A stretch of DNA of 27,485 nucleotides from DAOVRL01 sp023128595 (GCA_030628155.1 DAOVRL010000042.1:1-27485); one strand, 5' to 3'. Numbered from the stretch's first letter, positions 1-9,048 are shown. Notes: generated by a model from the letters alone, not told the origin. Numbers and translations are program-made.

Positions 1-183
1 GGGGGTGGAGCGATGGAGAATTAATATCGAATATTGAACAAGGAATTTGGAATATCGAAGTTTTTTGAAATCTTTTGCGGGGACTACGGGGCATCCCCAA
101 GCTGCGCTTGAGGCTGGCACTCGTTGGGGACTAAACGATTTTGATTTGCGTTCAGCAGAGAGGGCGGCCGCGAGGGAGTAGAA

Positions 184-210
184 CCTGCGGTAAAACCGCA
201 GGCTAAATAT
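184..210. repeat. Hairpin with TAAAA loop and CTAAATAT tail (copy 1)
   Basis: A perfect 7-base stem CCTGCGG/CCGCAGG (184-190, 196-202) encloses the loop TAAAA and is followed at once by CTAAATAT. A second copy at 16418-16444 has the same loop and tail but a different, still fully paired stem. The tail is not a run of T, so a classical terminator is not obvious. Confidence 0.6.
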
Positions 211-257
211 TTTTGTAAGTTTTCACGGGGTACTATGTTGAATTTTGGCCATTTTTC

Positions 258-465
258 GTCATTGCGATGAGCGGAGCGACAAAGCAATCTTGATTTTCGA
301 GGGTATGAGATTGCCACGGCCCGCAGGGGGCCTCCTAAGAAAATAGCCGGTTTTTGTAGCATGAGGATTGAGATTGCCGCAGTCGCTGCGCTCCTTCGCA
401 ATGACGTGCGTGGGCTATTTTCTCCTATATGCATCCTGAGAATCAGGTGAGGTGCTCGCAATGAC
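258..465. mobile_element. MITE-like element with GTCATTGCGA termini (copy A)
   Basis: The element begins with GTCATTGCGA (258-267) and ends with the exact inverted copy TCGCAATGAC (456-465), giving 10-base terminal inverted repeats around 208 bases with no coding capacity. Its right part (370-465) matches 10979-11074 with 5 differences in 96 positions. I see no flanking transposase gene and no clear target duplication. It may be a non-autonomous element or a REP-type palindrome array. Confidence 0.6.
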
Positions 466-506
466 AGAGAAACGCAGTTTATACGCCCTGAACGGTACAA
501 TATTTT

Positions 507-2441
507 TTAGGAAGGGGTGAGGGGTTTTTTTAGCAGTTTGTTGAAGGTTCGGAGCTGATTGTCGATAACGTTGAGTGCCCAATCAATGTAGTGCAACTTG
601 TGTACGGGCCGGTGGTGTCCCTCATTCATCAGGCCGTGGCGGACGGTGCTGAGAAATCTGCTTATGGTCTGGGGGCTGATTTGTGTCGGCTCGGCGGCCC
701 ATTTTTTGAGGTCGTGGTATTGGCGTCTCAATTTTGGGCTGGCGTTTAATTGCTCGGCAGTGAGATAGTCGGCGGGATTATAGGCCAACTGTAAGCCTTT
801 GAGGCAGATGATTAAGGGCTCGTAATTTGTCGCTCTTTTTAGTCGGATGAATTTGTACTGCTGGACGTGAGTGATTGCCTGTGCGGGCGGCTTGTCGGCG
901 ATTTCGTCACCGCCGAGGTACCATCTTCTTTTGCTGGTCCTGGCAAAAACGAGCTCTTCGCCGTAGGCGTACTGTGTTATCTCGTCATATCCCATTCTTG
1001 AGACCCAGAGTCTGCCGGTGTTCCTTCTTTCGGGTCCTCCGCCGAGGACAAGGAGGCACTTTACAAAGCCCAAGGGGAGGATTTTCTGTTTGCCGATTTG
1101 ATTTTTTCGCAGTTGGAAGGAAAGATGCAGACTGTGTGGCCGAACGTGATAGAAATTTGTGATTTCTTGTATCAATTGATTGAGAAGCCATGGGTCGGCG
1201 GTTGCGGGTCGCGAGAGCTCACCGGCGATGTTTAGCCTTCCGGGGGCGAGTTCGAGAAAGCCTCGGCGGCGCGCCTGGTCGGCGGAGCCGGTGTGGTCGT
1301 CGATGTATCCGCCGAGCTTCCAGGACAGGACGTCGAGGTGAAAGTCGTAGAAGTAGAGAAAGCCGTCATATACCGGGTCGTGCCTTTTTTGAATGCTTCT
1401 TTGGGGCTCGACTGCGGCGGCGCCGACGTTGCTGAGCTCGATTTCGATTCCGAGGGGCACGAGTCCGGGCTGGAGGTTTCTGCGAATTCTGTTTAGCTCG
1501 GCGTTGACAATTCGTGCGTGAAACATACTTTTTGCGGCTCGCACAGCGTATTTGACGTAGTCAACGAGGTCGCATTTGTGATGTGGCATTGTTGTGAGGC
1601 ACTGGTGCACGATCATATCGACTGCGGCGGCGTTCGTGTTTATCATTCTTAGAGCGGCGAGGATGCCGGCAGAGCGATTGAAGTACCTTTCCGAGGTTCG
1701 CATGTGCTCAAGCTCGAAGCGGTATCTGGCCTGGATTCTTTCTTCGAGCTGATTGAGGAGTATCTGTCTTACAATCAGAGTGAGATAGTTTTTGATAAAA
1801 GGCCCAGCTTCCGGGTCGTCTCTGAGGTGTTTTATTGAGGGTCTTGGTCGGTCGAGCTCGTGCTCAAGATAATAATCGCTGACGGCGTCGGAGTGATAGT
1901 GGCTCATAACGAGGTCGCGTTCGGTAGTTGCGATGAGCTCTCGGTCTGCGCGGCGTTCCGATTCGGCGTCAACGGTTCTTTCGCCGGGCCGGATGTGCCT
2001 TGTGATGAATCTTTCGATGCGTTTTCTCAGCCAGAGCTCGTGTATGAGGTTGACGTGGAACCTGTCTCCGAAGTGCTTTTGCATTGACTCGTGTGTTACG
2101 AGGTATGCCTGGGCTTCGACTTGGCCGACGGCTGTGTTGACGCTGACGGTTTCTCTTTGGTATCGTTTTCCTTCGTACCTATCGATTTCTGCCATAGCAG
2201 ATGGGGGGACGTCGTAGATTACGAGTCCTTCGATTCTCGATGCCGGGGCAGCGACGGCATAGAAATAGACATTGTCGGGGCTGACTCGGCGAAATCGCGG
2301 CAGGAAGGCCGGTTCGGCGAAGAGAGTTGTCTGGTTGATTTTGGAGGCCCTTCTGGAGAAACTGAGGCCGCTGACCGACTGGAAGACCCTACGGTCTCTC
2401 AGTGAGCCATAGATGAACAGGTTTATTCTTGAGTGGTTCAT
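507..2441 (-). CDS. GGCT/AIG2-like cyclotransferase fused to a putative GS-fold amidoligase domain
   Basis: Numbering is from a TTG at 2486; I prefer the in-frame ATG at 2441 (residue 16, giving 644 residues) because the fold begins directly after it, although neither start has a strong ribosome site. The N-terminus has the YGSL motif (26-29) and a DRYEG segment (102-106), whose Glu105 matches the catalytic Glu of gamma-glutamylcyclotransferases. Such enzymes open gamma-glutamyl amides with release of 5-oxoproline. A helical, Arg/Glu-rich middle follows. The C-terminal half has GIEIE (346-350), LELAPGRLN (411-419) and a HxxH pair in HSLHLS (451-456). In order and spacing these resemble the GxExE, E-(V/A)-(S/A)-P and HxH motifs of amidoligases of the glutamine-synthetase fold. 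The cyclotransferase call is fairly firm; the ligase call is an inference from motifs. No hydrophobic segment is seen, so the protein is probably cytosolic. Confidence 0.6.
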   Translation of the reverse strand: MNHSRINLFIYGSLRDRRVFQSVSGLSFSRRASKINQTTLFAEPAFLPRFRRVSPDNVYFYAVAAPASRIEGLVIYDVPPSAMAEIDRYEGKRYQRETVSVNTAVGQVEAQAYLVTHESMQKHFGDRFHVNLIHELWLRKRIERFITRHIRPGERTVDAESERRADRELIATTERDLVMSHYHSDAVSDYYLEHELDRPRPSIKHLRDDPEAGPFIKNYLTLIVRQILLNQLEERIQARYRFELEHMRTSERYFNRSAGILAALRMINTNAAAVDMIVHQCLTTMPHHKCDLVDYVKYAVRAAKSMFHARIVNAELNRIRRNLQPGLVPLGIEIELSNVGAAAVEPQRSIQKRHDPVYDGFLYFYDFHLDVLSWKLGGYIDDHTGSADQARRRGFLELAPGRLNIAGELSRPATADPWLLNQLIQEITNFYHVRPHSLHLSFQLRKNQIGKQKILPLGFVKCLLVLGGGPERRNTGRLWVSRMGYDEITQYAYGEELVFARTSKRRWYLGGDEIADKPPAQAITHVQQYKFIRLKRATNYEPLIICLKGLQLAYNPADYLTAEQLNASPKLRRQYHDLKKWAAEPTQISPQTISRFLSTVRHGLMNEGHHRPVHKLHYIDWALNVIDNQLRTFNKLLKKPLTPS

Positions 2442-2607
2442 GTCGGGTAATTGGTCTGTCGCATTCGGCACTGCATCTTGTAGCAATTACAAAAATAGAG
2501 TGCGTCCAATGCCGATGTGCTATGACAGCGCAGCTTGATTACCCCTCCCTCACGGTCGGGGCTCCGTTTGACAAATCGCATATATTTTTTATGTTCCGTA
2601 TTAAGGA

Positions 2608-3354
2608 TCATTTCTGGGATCGTATTCGGCTGCGGAGCTTGAGGAGCTCTCTGAAGGCGCGGAGAATTACGCGCAGATTGGCCCCGGTTTGCTCGCCGGC
2701 CGTTCGGGGGTAATGGTGCACGGGTTCTTGTGTTATTCGATAGCCTTTTCGTGCGGCCCGTGCAAGTATCTCGGCGTCGATGAGGGCACCGGTGCTTGCC
2801 AATTGGATATTATCAAAAATTTCGGTTTTGTATAATTTGAAGGCACAATCGATGTCGCGGAGTTTGAGGCCGAAGAGCAGGCAGACGAGCTTTGTCCAGC
2901 AGAAGCCGTTGAACCTGCGGAAGATAGAGTCGCGGCGGTTGAGGCGATAGCAACTGACTATGTCGTATTGGGCCATCAGGGGCAGGAGCGGCGGCATTTC
3001 TGCGATGTCGAACTGGGCATCTCCATCGGTGTAAAAGACGAGGTGTTTTGTTGCGGCGTTGAAGCCCGACTGCAGCGCGGCTCCATATCCGAGGTTTTTT
3101 TGATGGTGGACGACTTTTACGGAGTTGTTGGCGGCGGCGATCTGGTCGGCGATTTGGCCGGTTTTGTCGGAGCTGCCATCGTCAACGATGATGAGCTCAA
3201 AGTCGGCGTTGAGCTTTTGGAGGACAGCGAGCGCTTTTTCGACGGTTTGAGCAACGTTGTCTTGCTCGTTGTAACAAGGGAAAAAGACGCTGATTGAAAG
3301 TGCCGCCTGCTTGTTGGAGTCAAGCCGGCTTGCCGGCGAGCTATGTGGTGTCAC
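2608..3354 (-). CDS. GT2 glycosyltransferase, polyprenyl-phosphate mannose/glucose synthase type
   Basis: This 248-residue protein belongs to the DPM1/ALG5-like branch of family GT2, which transfers a sugar from a nucleotide donor to a polyprenyl phosphate on the inner face of the membrane. It shows the opening strand FFPCYNEQDN, the VDDGSSD donor-binding turn, the metal site TDGDAQFD, the DIDCAFKLY motif and the later GALIDAE segment. The C-terminal membrane anchors of some relatives are absent. It starts with GTG at 3354, 3 bases after the stop of the upstream membrane protein; an AGAGGTGG ribosome site lies at the end of that gene, so the two are probably translated together. The likely role is to make the lipid-linked sugar used by the GT-C-like partner. 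Which sugar cannot be told from the sequence. Confidence 0.85.
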   Translation of the reverse strand: MTPHSSPASRLDSNKQAALSISVFFPCYNEQDNVAQTVEKALAVLQKLNADFELIIVDDGSSDKTGQIADQIAAANNSVKVVHHQKNLGYGAALQSGFNAATKHLVFYTDGDAQFDIAEMPPLLPLMAQYDIVSCYRLNRRDSIFRRFNGFCWTKLVCLLFGLKLRDIDCAFKLYKTEIFDNIQLASTGALIDAEILARAARKGYRITQEPVHHYPRTAGEQTGANLRVILRAFRELLKLRSRIRSQK

Positions 3355-3357
3355 AGG

Positions 3358-6300
3358 TTACCACCTCTTACTTTGAGATATCCTGTTTCGTTCAAGTACA
3401 TATTGTTCCATTTGAGCGAGGTAAAAGTTGGCGAGCTCAGCATCGGACAAGAGACGATTACCGTCGGCATCGGCTTGCGGATACTTTCGAAGTATCTCAG
3501 CCAGCTTTGGCGGCTGTTTCTTTTCCGTTCGTGCGATTTTCTGGAGATGGACAGTCGCCAGGCGCGTGGCCTCAAGTCTGAGCCGGTAGCCGTCCCGGGC
3601 GAGGTAAGTTTGCTTATTGTCTGTGAAGTCGGCCACCCATCCGGAGCAGAATTCGGTGACCAGCGGTATTAGCTCGGGGGACCTTGCAGCGATGAGTATT
3701 GCTTCGAGCATTGGGGCGGGTGACGGATTTGCATCGAAGGCCGCTTTTAACAGATCAAATCCGCGTTTTCTGGTGTTCTTGTCGGGCTGGAGGAGATAAT
3801 TATGGCCAAGCATAAGGTCTTTGTGGTACTGGTCTGGATAGCGTGTCTGGGCGGTGAATATGCCCTGGTAGAGCATTTTTCCCTGTGGTGTGGTGATATC
3901 GACGAAGATTTTTTGCTTGTTATTCATGAAGACGACAGGCCAATCTCGATTGTGCTCGAGTCCTCTGGTGAAAGGCTTGCTGAACTGTCCTGCGGGCATG
4001 AGTACGACCCAGACATTGTATTCTCTGATCTGGTCGGATATCCATTGGCCAATATCGATATAGTCTTTGGTGGTGAGGACCTGCTCGATCCTTTTGTTTT
4101 GGAGCCTGGCAGTTTCGGCGGCCCTGTGAACGGTCGGGCCGCCGGAGGTAATAACGGTCCAGCGCTCAAAGGCGGGCCTATCGTAAGCGGCCTGTGCCCT
4201 TCCGTCCATAAACAGGCGCAACGGCGTAAAGCCTGTGTTCGGGTCGGGTTCCTGGCCAAATGCGATGGCGCCGCCCTCGGTCCAGTAATTGAACATTTTG
4301 CCTTTCATGCGGTTCAATTTCATAAATTTCGTCGCATAAAACGGCTTTGCATCTGAGGCGGTCATCCGCATAAAGACGGAGTTTAGTTTTGGGTCATTGG
4401 GCCAGGGGTCGAGGTAAACGCGCTTGACGCCGAGCCCCCACCAAGTGCCAAAGAATATGACGGCTATTGCACCGGCAACGATGTACGAGGACCGCTGGAG
4501 TTCGGACACGGGCGAAACAGCGAGGCGATTGCGGGTGTAAAAGTTGCGTGCTGCAGAAGTGACGCAGACGGCCTGGTGAATGAGCATCGCAATGATTGGA
4601 CAGGCCGCAATTGCGGCAATAGGTATGAATCTTCTGGAACGGATGGCCATATAGATTGTGAGGGCGGCGACAGTCATGTGGGCGAGGTCGATCTTAGGTG
4701 ATTGGTATGCATCGCCTGAAGGCTCAGGGCCGGGCTCGGACGTGGGGCGGCGCAAGGCATTTCGCAGGTCGTCGAGCGTGAGCCACAGGACAATCGCAAT
4801 GAGGTTTGCGATGTAGAGTATGGGGAACAGCAGAGAATAATCCAACCTCGCCGGGCCCTCATACCTGGGGTGCCATACTCGTCTGAGATGCAAGAGTCGA
4901 TCCATGTGCCAAAGAGGTGATTCGAGCACGTAGATGTTCAGGCTCTTTTGCTCTCTGGTGGCAGAGTAGCTGTTGGACTTGTCGGTGATAAGCCATTTGG
5001 CGCCGAGCTCTTCGGTAGTGATGGTGACGTCGGGGGAGAGCGGGATTCCGTGGTCGTCGAACTTCCGGCGGAGCTGCTCAGAGACGAGGCTTCTGTCCAG
5101 TTGAGGTCCAAACTGCAAGCCGGCATCGAACAAGCGTGTGAAATTGAAGGGATCAAACAAGACGACCATCAGCAGGAGGGAAACAACCGCGGGTATGATG
5201 ACAAAGAGGATGTTGATGTGCTTTCGGGTAAGGCTCTTTGAAAAGAGGCGAGCGAAAGTGTGTACGAGGACGTATCCTGGTATAATAAGGAATGGATATA
5301 TGTATCTTCCGGAGTAGCCGGTTTCGGGCTTTCCGGACCAGACGGCCATCAAAGTGAGAATTACGGCCAAGTGAATATAGTGTACGTTGACGTGGACGCT
5401 GAGCAGGAAGATCCCGGCGAACAAGGCACAGAGGAGAAAACTGAGCGCATCAAGACTGAGTAATGAGAAACTAATGGACACGACCCAGCACACGAGGACG
5501 GTTGCGAGAATTCCGGAGATTTTGAAGAGAAGAGTAAACTGGGTTTGCTGGGCTTTGATTTCGTTCTTGGGGGCCTTAAGGAATCTTGGCTTGAAGAAGC
5601 GAGAGAAGAGCCAAAGGGTAAACAGGCCCACGCTGAGGATAAACATCACGAGGAATGGAAAGGCAGTTCCGACTGGGTTGGCCCATTCGAATGCGGGATG
5701 CCATTCGTGGATGTCACGCCATCTGGCGGCATGTTCGCTGACGCTGATAACAAAAGTGTGGGTGAGGTTTGTTAAATGGAACGGATTGAAAATGACCGTA
5801 GCTATAAAAGCGGCAAAACCGGCGGCTATGGTATGGTATGAGCCTTTCAAGCCTATGGAAACGAACGTTTTCTTAGAGAAAGTCGTTAGGAAGTTCAGGC
5901 CGACGAACGGGACGAGCATTATGAACACGTAGATGTATCCGCCGTGGACGTTGCACCAGAAGACGGTTACAGGGACGATGAGCCAGATATACAATATGTT
6001 GCGATAGGTGGCGAGCAGGAGTATGAGCAGGAATACGGCGACCAGCATATTTGAGAAGCCGGCCGGGCGGACGTCGAGAAATGAGCGACCGATGAACATA
6101 GCGAAGCAGGTGAAGACGGCCGAGAGGGCCGGGTTGACACCCAAGAGAACACCCATATAAAAGACGCAAATTACGGTTATTATGTAGATGGCGAATTTCC
6201 AGTAAACGAGTGCGTTGGAGGGAAAGCTGACGCCGTCGGCGTAGGATGATTTAGGAATCAAGGAATAAAAGATGACGTGCGTGAGCCAGTTTTGATTGAC

Positions 6301-6720
6301 CCAGCCGGTGGGGTGCCACTTTTTGACAGTTTCGAGTCCGACTTTTTCTGTAATCCACTGCGCCCAGTCGGGCCAGGTTTTTACTTCCTGCTCTGTTGGG
6401 CCGGGTTTGTGCGAGTTGGCGCTGAATGGCTCGACGGTGTCCACGCCGTGATTGACGAAATGCCGTCCGCAGGCCATTGCGACCCAGGTGTCTCCGGCGG
6501 CGACCATGTGTGTGCAGGCGTGGATAGTGAAAATGAGCATTGCCATCCAAGCGAGGACCATTGGCCAGCCGGAGAGGGCGGCGCGTTTTGTCGTTTGTTC
6601 CCGGTTTTCAGGTATTTGCGGGGCATCGGCGCGGAGGGTGGAGCGAACATCTCTCTGAGCAACTTTCTGAGCGGCCCGCTGAGCAGGTCGATTCTTCCTC
6701 TTTTTTATTCGCTTAGCCAT
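3358..6720 (-). CDS. Large GT-C-like polytopic membrane protein with C-terminal EF-hand loop
   Basis: This 1120-residue protein has a very basic N-terminus (1-30), a first membrane segment near 52-70, and about a dozen further hydrophobic segments up to roughly residue 770, followed by a mostly soluble C-terminal third. After the first membrane helix comes GDTW (Asp77), in the place where GT-C glycosyltransferases carry an acidic residue in the first outer loop. I read it as a GT-C-like enzyme using polyprenyl-phosphate sugars, supported by the GT2 gene that follows within 3 bases; no single family signature proves this. The tail holds a helical, TPR-like stretch and a canonical 12-residue calcium loop, DADGNRLLSDAE (1084-1095). 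The ATG at 6720 is preceded by TTGGAGAA and overlaps the end of the aminotransferase gene by 16 bases, indicating one operon. Confidence 0.6.
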   Translation of the reverse strand: MAKRIKKRKNRPAQRAAQKVAQRDVRSTLRADAPQIPENREQTTKRAALSGWPMVLAWMAMLIFTIHACTHMVAAGDTWVAMACGRHFVNHGVDTVEPFSANSHKPGPTEQEVKTWPDWAQWITEKVGLETVKKWHPTGWVNQNWLTHVIFYSLIPKSSYADGVSFPSNALVYWKFAIYIITVICVFYMGVLLGVNPALSAVFTCFAMFIGRSFLDVRPAGFSNMLVAVFLLILLLATYRNILYIWLIVPVTVFWCNVHGGYIYVFIMLVPFVGLNFLTTFSKKTFVSIGLKGSYHTIAAGFAAFIATVIFNPFHLTNLTHTFVISVSEHAARWRDIHEWHPAFEWANPVGTAFPFLVMFILSVGLFTLWLFSRFFKPRFLKAPKNEIKAQQTQFTLLFKISGILATVLVCWVVSISFSLLSLDALSFLLCALFAGIFLLSVHVNVHYIHLAVILTLMAVWSGKPETGYSGRYIYPFLIIPGYVLVHTFARLFSKSLTRKHINILFVIIPAVVSLLLMVVLFDPFNFTRLFDAGLQFGPQLDRSLVSEQLRRKFDDHGIPLSPDVTITTEELGAKWLITDKSNSYSATREQKSLNIYVLESPLWHMDRLLHLRRVWHPRYEGPARLDYSLLFPILYIANLIAIVLWLTLDDLRNALRRPTSEPGPEPSGDAYQSPKIDLAHMTVAALTIYMAIRSRRFIPIAAIAACPIIAMLIHQAVCVTSAARNFYTRNRLAVSPVSELQRSSYIVAGAIAVIFFGTWWGLGVKRVYLDPWPNDPKLNSVFMRMTASDAKPFYATKFMKLNRMKGKMFNYWTEGGAIAFGQEPDPNTGFTPLRLFMDGRAQAAYDRPAFERWTVITSGGPTVHRAAETARLQNKRIEQVLTTKDYIDIGQWISDQIREYNVWVVLMPAGQFSKPFTRGLEHNRDWPVVFMNNKQKIFVDITTPQGKMLYQGIFTAQTRYPDQYHKDLMLGHNYLLQPDKNTRKRGFDLLKAAFDANPSPAPMLEAILIAARSPELIPLVTEFCSGWVADFTDNKQTYLARDGYRLRLEATRLATVHLQKIARTEKKQPPKLAEILRKYPQADADGNRLLSDAELANFYLAQMEQYVLERNRISQSKRW

Positions 6721-7895
6721 TTCTCCAATCTATCCAATCCCTTGGTAATTTGTTCGAGCGAGCATGCGAAGCTCAGCCGGACATTATTGTCGCAGCCAAA
6801 CGGCAACCCCGGGACGAGGGCGACGTTTGCCTGTTCGAGCAGGGCTTTTGCGAAGTCCATACTGCCGTTAATATCGGCCCCATTTATATTTCGGCCATAA
6901 TGTGCGGAAACATCAGGGAAACAGTAAAAAGCGCCGGTGGATTGGGTACATTGGACGCCTTCGATGGCGTTTAGTCGCTCGGCCATATACTTTCCGCGGC
7001 GTTCGAATTGTACCCTCATATCTTCTATTGCCTTGTCGGCGGGGTCGCCGAATGCGGCGATGGCGGCGTATTGGCCGAAAGTAACGGGATTCGAGGTCAT
7101 GTGGGATTGGAGACGGCCCATTGCCTTTATCGCTTCGAGCGGGCCTGCTGCGTATCCGAGCCGCCAGCCGGTCATTGAAAAGGCCTTGCTGAAGCCGTTG
7201 AGCGTTATGGTGCGACTGTAGGCGTCGCGGCTCAGAGCGGCGAAGCTGACGAATTTTGTGTCGCCGTAGATGAGCTTTTCGTATATCTCATCTGAGAGGA
7301 CGATAACGTTTGTGCCTTCGAGGACTTTTGCGATGGCCTTTAGCTCATCGGGGGTGTACGTGAAGCCGGCGGGGTTGTTGGGGGAGTTTATCAGGAGCAT
7401 GGCGGTTTTGTCGGTGATGGCGTTTTCGAGCTGGGAGGGGGTGATTTTGTAGCCGGTGGTGTTGTCGGTCTCAAGTATCTTAGCGTCGGCCCCGGCGAGT
7501 TTAATTGTTTCGGGATATGTTACCCAATACGGGGTGGGTAGAATGACCTCGTCGTTAGGGTCGAGGACGGCCTGCATCGCCTCGTAGATCGAATGCTTGC
7601 CGCCGATGTTTACTATGATCTGTTCGGGGGAGTAATCGAGGCCGTTTTCTTTTTTGAGCTTTTCGGCGATGGCGGTGCGGAGCTCGACTATGCCGGCGGC
7701 GGCGGTGTATTTTGTTTTGCCCGCCTTTAGGGCCTCGATGGCGGCGTCCTTAATGTAGTCAGGGGTGTCGAAGTCGGGGGCCCCGGCGCCAAAGCCGACT
7801 ACGTCCACGCCCTGGGCTTTTAGCTCCTGTGCCCGCGCGGTTACGGCAATTGTTGCCGAGGGCGGGACCTGCCGGGCGCGTTTGCTGATTTTCAT
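6705..7895 (-). CDS. aspC: Aspartate aminotransferase, class I PLP enzyme
   Basis: This 396-residue protein matches the Ib subgroup of aspartate aminotransferases (Thermus AspC type), which interconvert aspartate and oxaloacetate with glutamate/2-oxoglutarate; some members also use prephenate. Visible residues include GGK (98-100), NSPNNPAG with Asn174 contacting PLP, SDEIY (Asp202, Tyr205), the Schiff-base Lys237 in GFSKAFSMTGWRLGY with Arg245, and Arg373 in VRLSF, which binds the substrate carboxylate. Length is normal and all key residues are present. The ATG at 7895 follows a GGAAAGG ribosome site at a rather long distance. It is the first gene of a minus-strand operon with the two glycosylation genes, though no metabolic link between them is evident. 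Confidence 0.92.
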   Translation of the reverse strand: MKISKRARQVPPSATIAVTARAQELKAQGVDVVGFGAGAPDFDTPDYIKDAAIEALKAGKTKYTAAAGIVELRTAIAEKLKKENGLDYSPEQIIVNIGGKHSIYEAMQAVLDPNDEVILPTPYWVTYPETIKLAGADAKILETDNTTGYKITPSQLENAITDKTAMLLINSPNNPAGFTYTPDELKAIAKVLEGTNVIVLSDEIYEKLIYGDTKFVSFAALSRDAYSRTITLNGFSKAFSMTGWRLGYAAGPLEAIKAMGRLQSHMTSNPVTFGQYAAIAAFGDPADKAIEDMRVQFERRGKYMAERLNAIEGVQCTQSTGAFYCFPDVSAHYGRNINGADINGSMDFAKALLEQANVALVPGLPFGCDNNVRLSFACSLEQITKGLDRLEKWLSE

Positions 7896-8173
7896 TCTTC
7901 TCTGTACCTTTCCAAGTGAAACAGACCTGTTATATTTTAGACACGGGTATTAAAGTGGAAATGGTGGATGCGGTCAAGAAAATTGGCGGGATTGGCCGGT
8001 TCCGCCGCGGAGACCGCCGAGAATGCAGAAGCGGTTACGGTTTGGGTGTGAGGCGGATGTTGGCTCCGGAGCCGGTGACGAACGTTGGACTAATCGCTGC
8101 GCGTACGAAGGGGGATGAGGAGGTGTTGGCGCGCGGCCGTACCGGCCGCTGCTAAACGAGGTGGGGATGGTGA
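7896..8173. other. Divergent intergenic region, no gene seen
   Basis: The space between aspC (minus) and the lipoprotein gene (plus) holds the putative aspC promoter and a GC-rich perfect 7-base inverted repeat, GCGGCCG-TAC-CGGCCGC (8133-8149), with no T-run after it. Short open frames exist on both strands but show no ribosome site or recognisable protein. Confidence 0.55.
7949..7977 (-). promoter_or_regulatory. Likely promoter of the aspC operon
   Basis: On the minus strand, TTGACC (7972-7977) and TTTAAT (7949-7954) are separated by 17 bases, about 50 bases upstream of the aspC start. The -35 matches consensus at 5 of 6 positions; the -10 lacks the usual A at position 2, so this is moderate evidence. 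Confidence 0.45.
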
Positions 8174-8202
8174 TTGACAATGGGGTTGGGAAATGTTAGA
8201 CT
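8174..8202 (+). promoter_or_regulatory. Promoter placed for a leaderless lipoprotein mRNA
   Basis: TTGACA (8174-8179) and TAGACT (8197-8202) are exactly 17 bases apart. Six bases after the -10 comes the ATG at 8209, so transcription is expected to begin at or next to the start codon. The ATG at 8203 touches the -10 and would not be transcribed as a start. Confidence 0.6.
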
Positions 8203-8208
8203 ATGGTT

Positions 8209-9048
8209 ATGAATCGGGTGTTTGCGATTGCGTTTTTGGGGTTGGTGGGTTTGTTTGCGGCGGGGTGCGACGGGGGCGAGAGCAAGGCGGACTGGGAGGA
8301 CGTCAAGATTGGTGATATAGGGCCGGTGCAGAGCGGAAAGGGGCCGGGGGGACAATTGCTGAAGACGGCTAATTTCGATTTGTATATCTATGAGGCGCCG
8401 GGTGAGAACGTCGGCAAATTGGAGGACCTCTGGGAATCGGTGTATGCGAGGGGGGTGCGATTCTACAACTATCGTGCGTTCAGTGCGAATTTGTTCAGGG
8501 TGGGCTTGGGTAAGCGGTTTAGGTGGAGCGGGACGCAGAGTTTGTTGCGTGCGGCCGGCGGCAAGCGGATGGCGAGGATCGCACTATTGTTAGCCGACGG
8601 CGAGCTGCAGAACGTTACGGTGACGGGGCTGGACGAGCCGCGAGAGCTTTCCTACATTGCAAGAGACCTTTCGCGGGAGAAGGCGATTGTCGGGCCGGGG
8701 ATGATGACGCTGCGGGTGAGGGGTGAGAGGCTCGCGGGCGAGCGAGGGGTGTGCCAGGTGGTAGCTTATCCTGCGTTTTTGCTGCCGGTGATGCCGCCGA
8801 TTGCGCCGTTGGGCGAGCAGGCCAATCGGCGGGAGGTGAAGTTTACGGCGGCGGGGTTCGGGCTGAAGATGAGTCCGGATGATTTTGTCGTTTTGGGGCC
8901 GAGGAAATACCTGAGCGAGAGAGTGACGTTAGGCGGGCTGTTCTTCAGCAACCTCGATGGGACTATGTTCTTGAGCAAAGGCAAACCACCTCAACTCAAG
9001 CCGTCTTTTAGAGTGTTCGTGCTGGTTTGTACCGGGATTAACTATTAG
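8209..9048 (+). CDS. Putative lipoprotein of unknown function
   Basis: This 279-residue protein starts with a short basic end, a hydrophobic stretch and the lipobox FAAGC, with Cys20 as the predicted lipidated residue, so it should be anchored to a membrane facing the periplasm. The rest contains mixed strand and helix without a domain I recognise; it has few cysteines and no catalytic motif I can name. I chose the ATG at 8209 because the promoter just upstream would start the transcript there; an in-frame ATG two codons earlier overlaps the -10 box. There is no ribosome site, which fits leaderless translation. It appears to be a single-gene unit, followed by repeat-type sequence before the next gene. 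Confidence 0.75.
   Translation: MNRVFAIAFLGLVGLFAAGCDGGESKADWEDVKIGDIGPVQSGKGPGGQLLKTANFDLYIYEAPGENVGKLEDLWESVYARGVRFYNYRAFSANLFRVGLGKRFRWSGTQSLLRAAGGKRMARIALLLADGELQNVTVTGLDEPRELSYIARDLSREKAIVGPGMMTLRVRGERLAGERGVCQVVAYPAFLLPVMPPIAPLGEQANRREVKFTAAGFGLKMSPDDFVVLGPRKYLSERVTLGGLFFSNLDGTMFLSKGKPPQLKPSFRVFVLVCTGINY

Larger units (their letters stand above)
1..506. repeat. Repeat-filled intergenic region, no gene
   Basis: This stretch downstream of the minus-strand cyclotransferase/ligase gene holds no convincing gene. It strings together several short repeats: GAATATTGAA/GAATATCGAA units 21 bases apart (29-38 and 50-59), a TCCCCAAG...CTTGAGGC inverted unit (94-114), a stem with TAAAA loop (184-210), and a MITE-like element (258-465). 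The one long open frame on the minus strand (84-500) is built from these repeats, and a similar peptide appears from the second repeat copy near 11 kb, so I treat it as non-coding. Confidence 0.75.

Noticed and set aside
84..500. 138-residue minus-strand open frame
   Set aside because: It consists of interspersed repeats; the same peptide start (RAPHLILR...SPRTSLRRS) arises from the second repeat copy near 11 kb. No ribosome site or protein family.
8133..8149. GC hairpin as a terminator
   Set aside because: Perfect 7-base stem but no T-run on either strand, and it lies between divergent genes where no terminator is needed.
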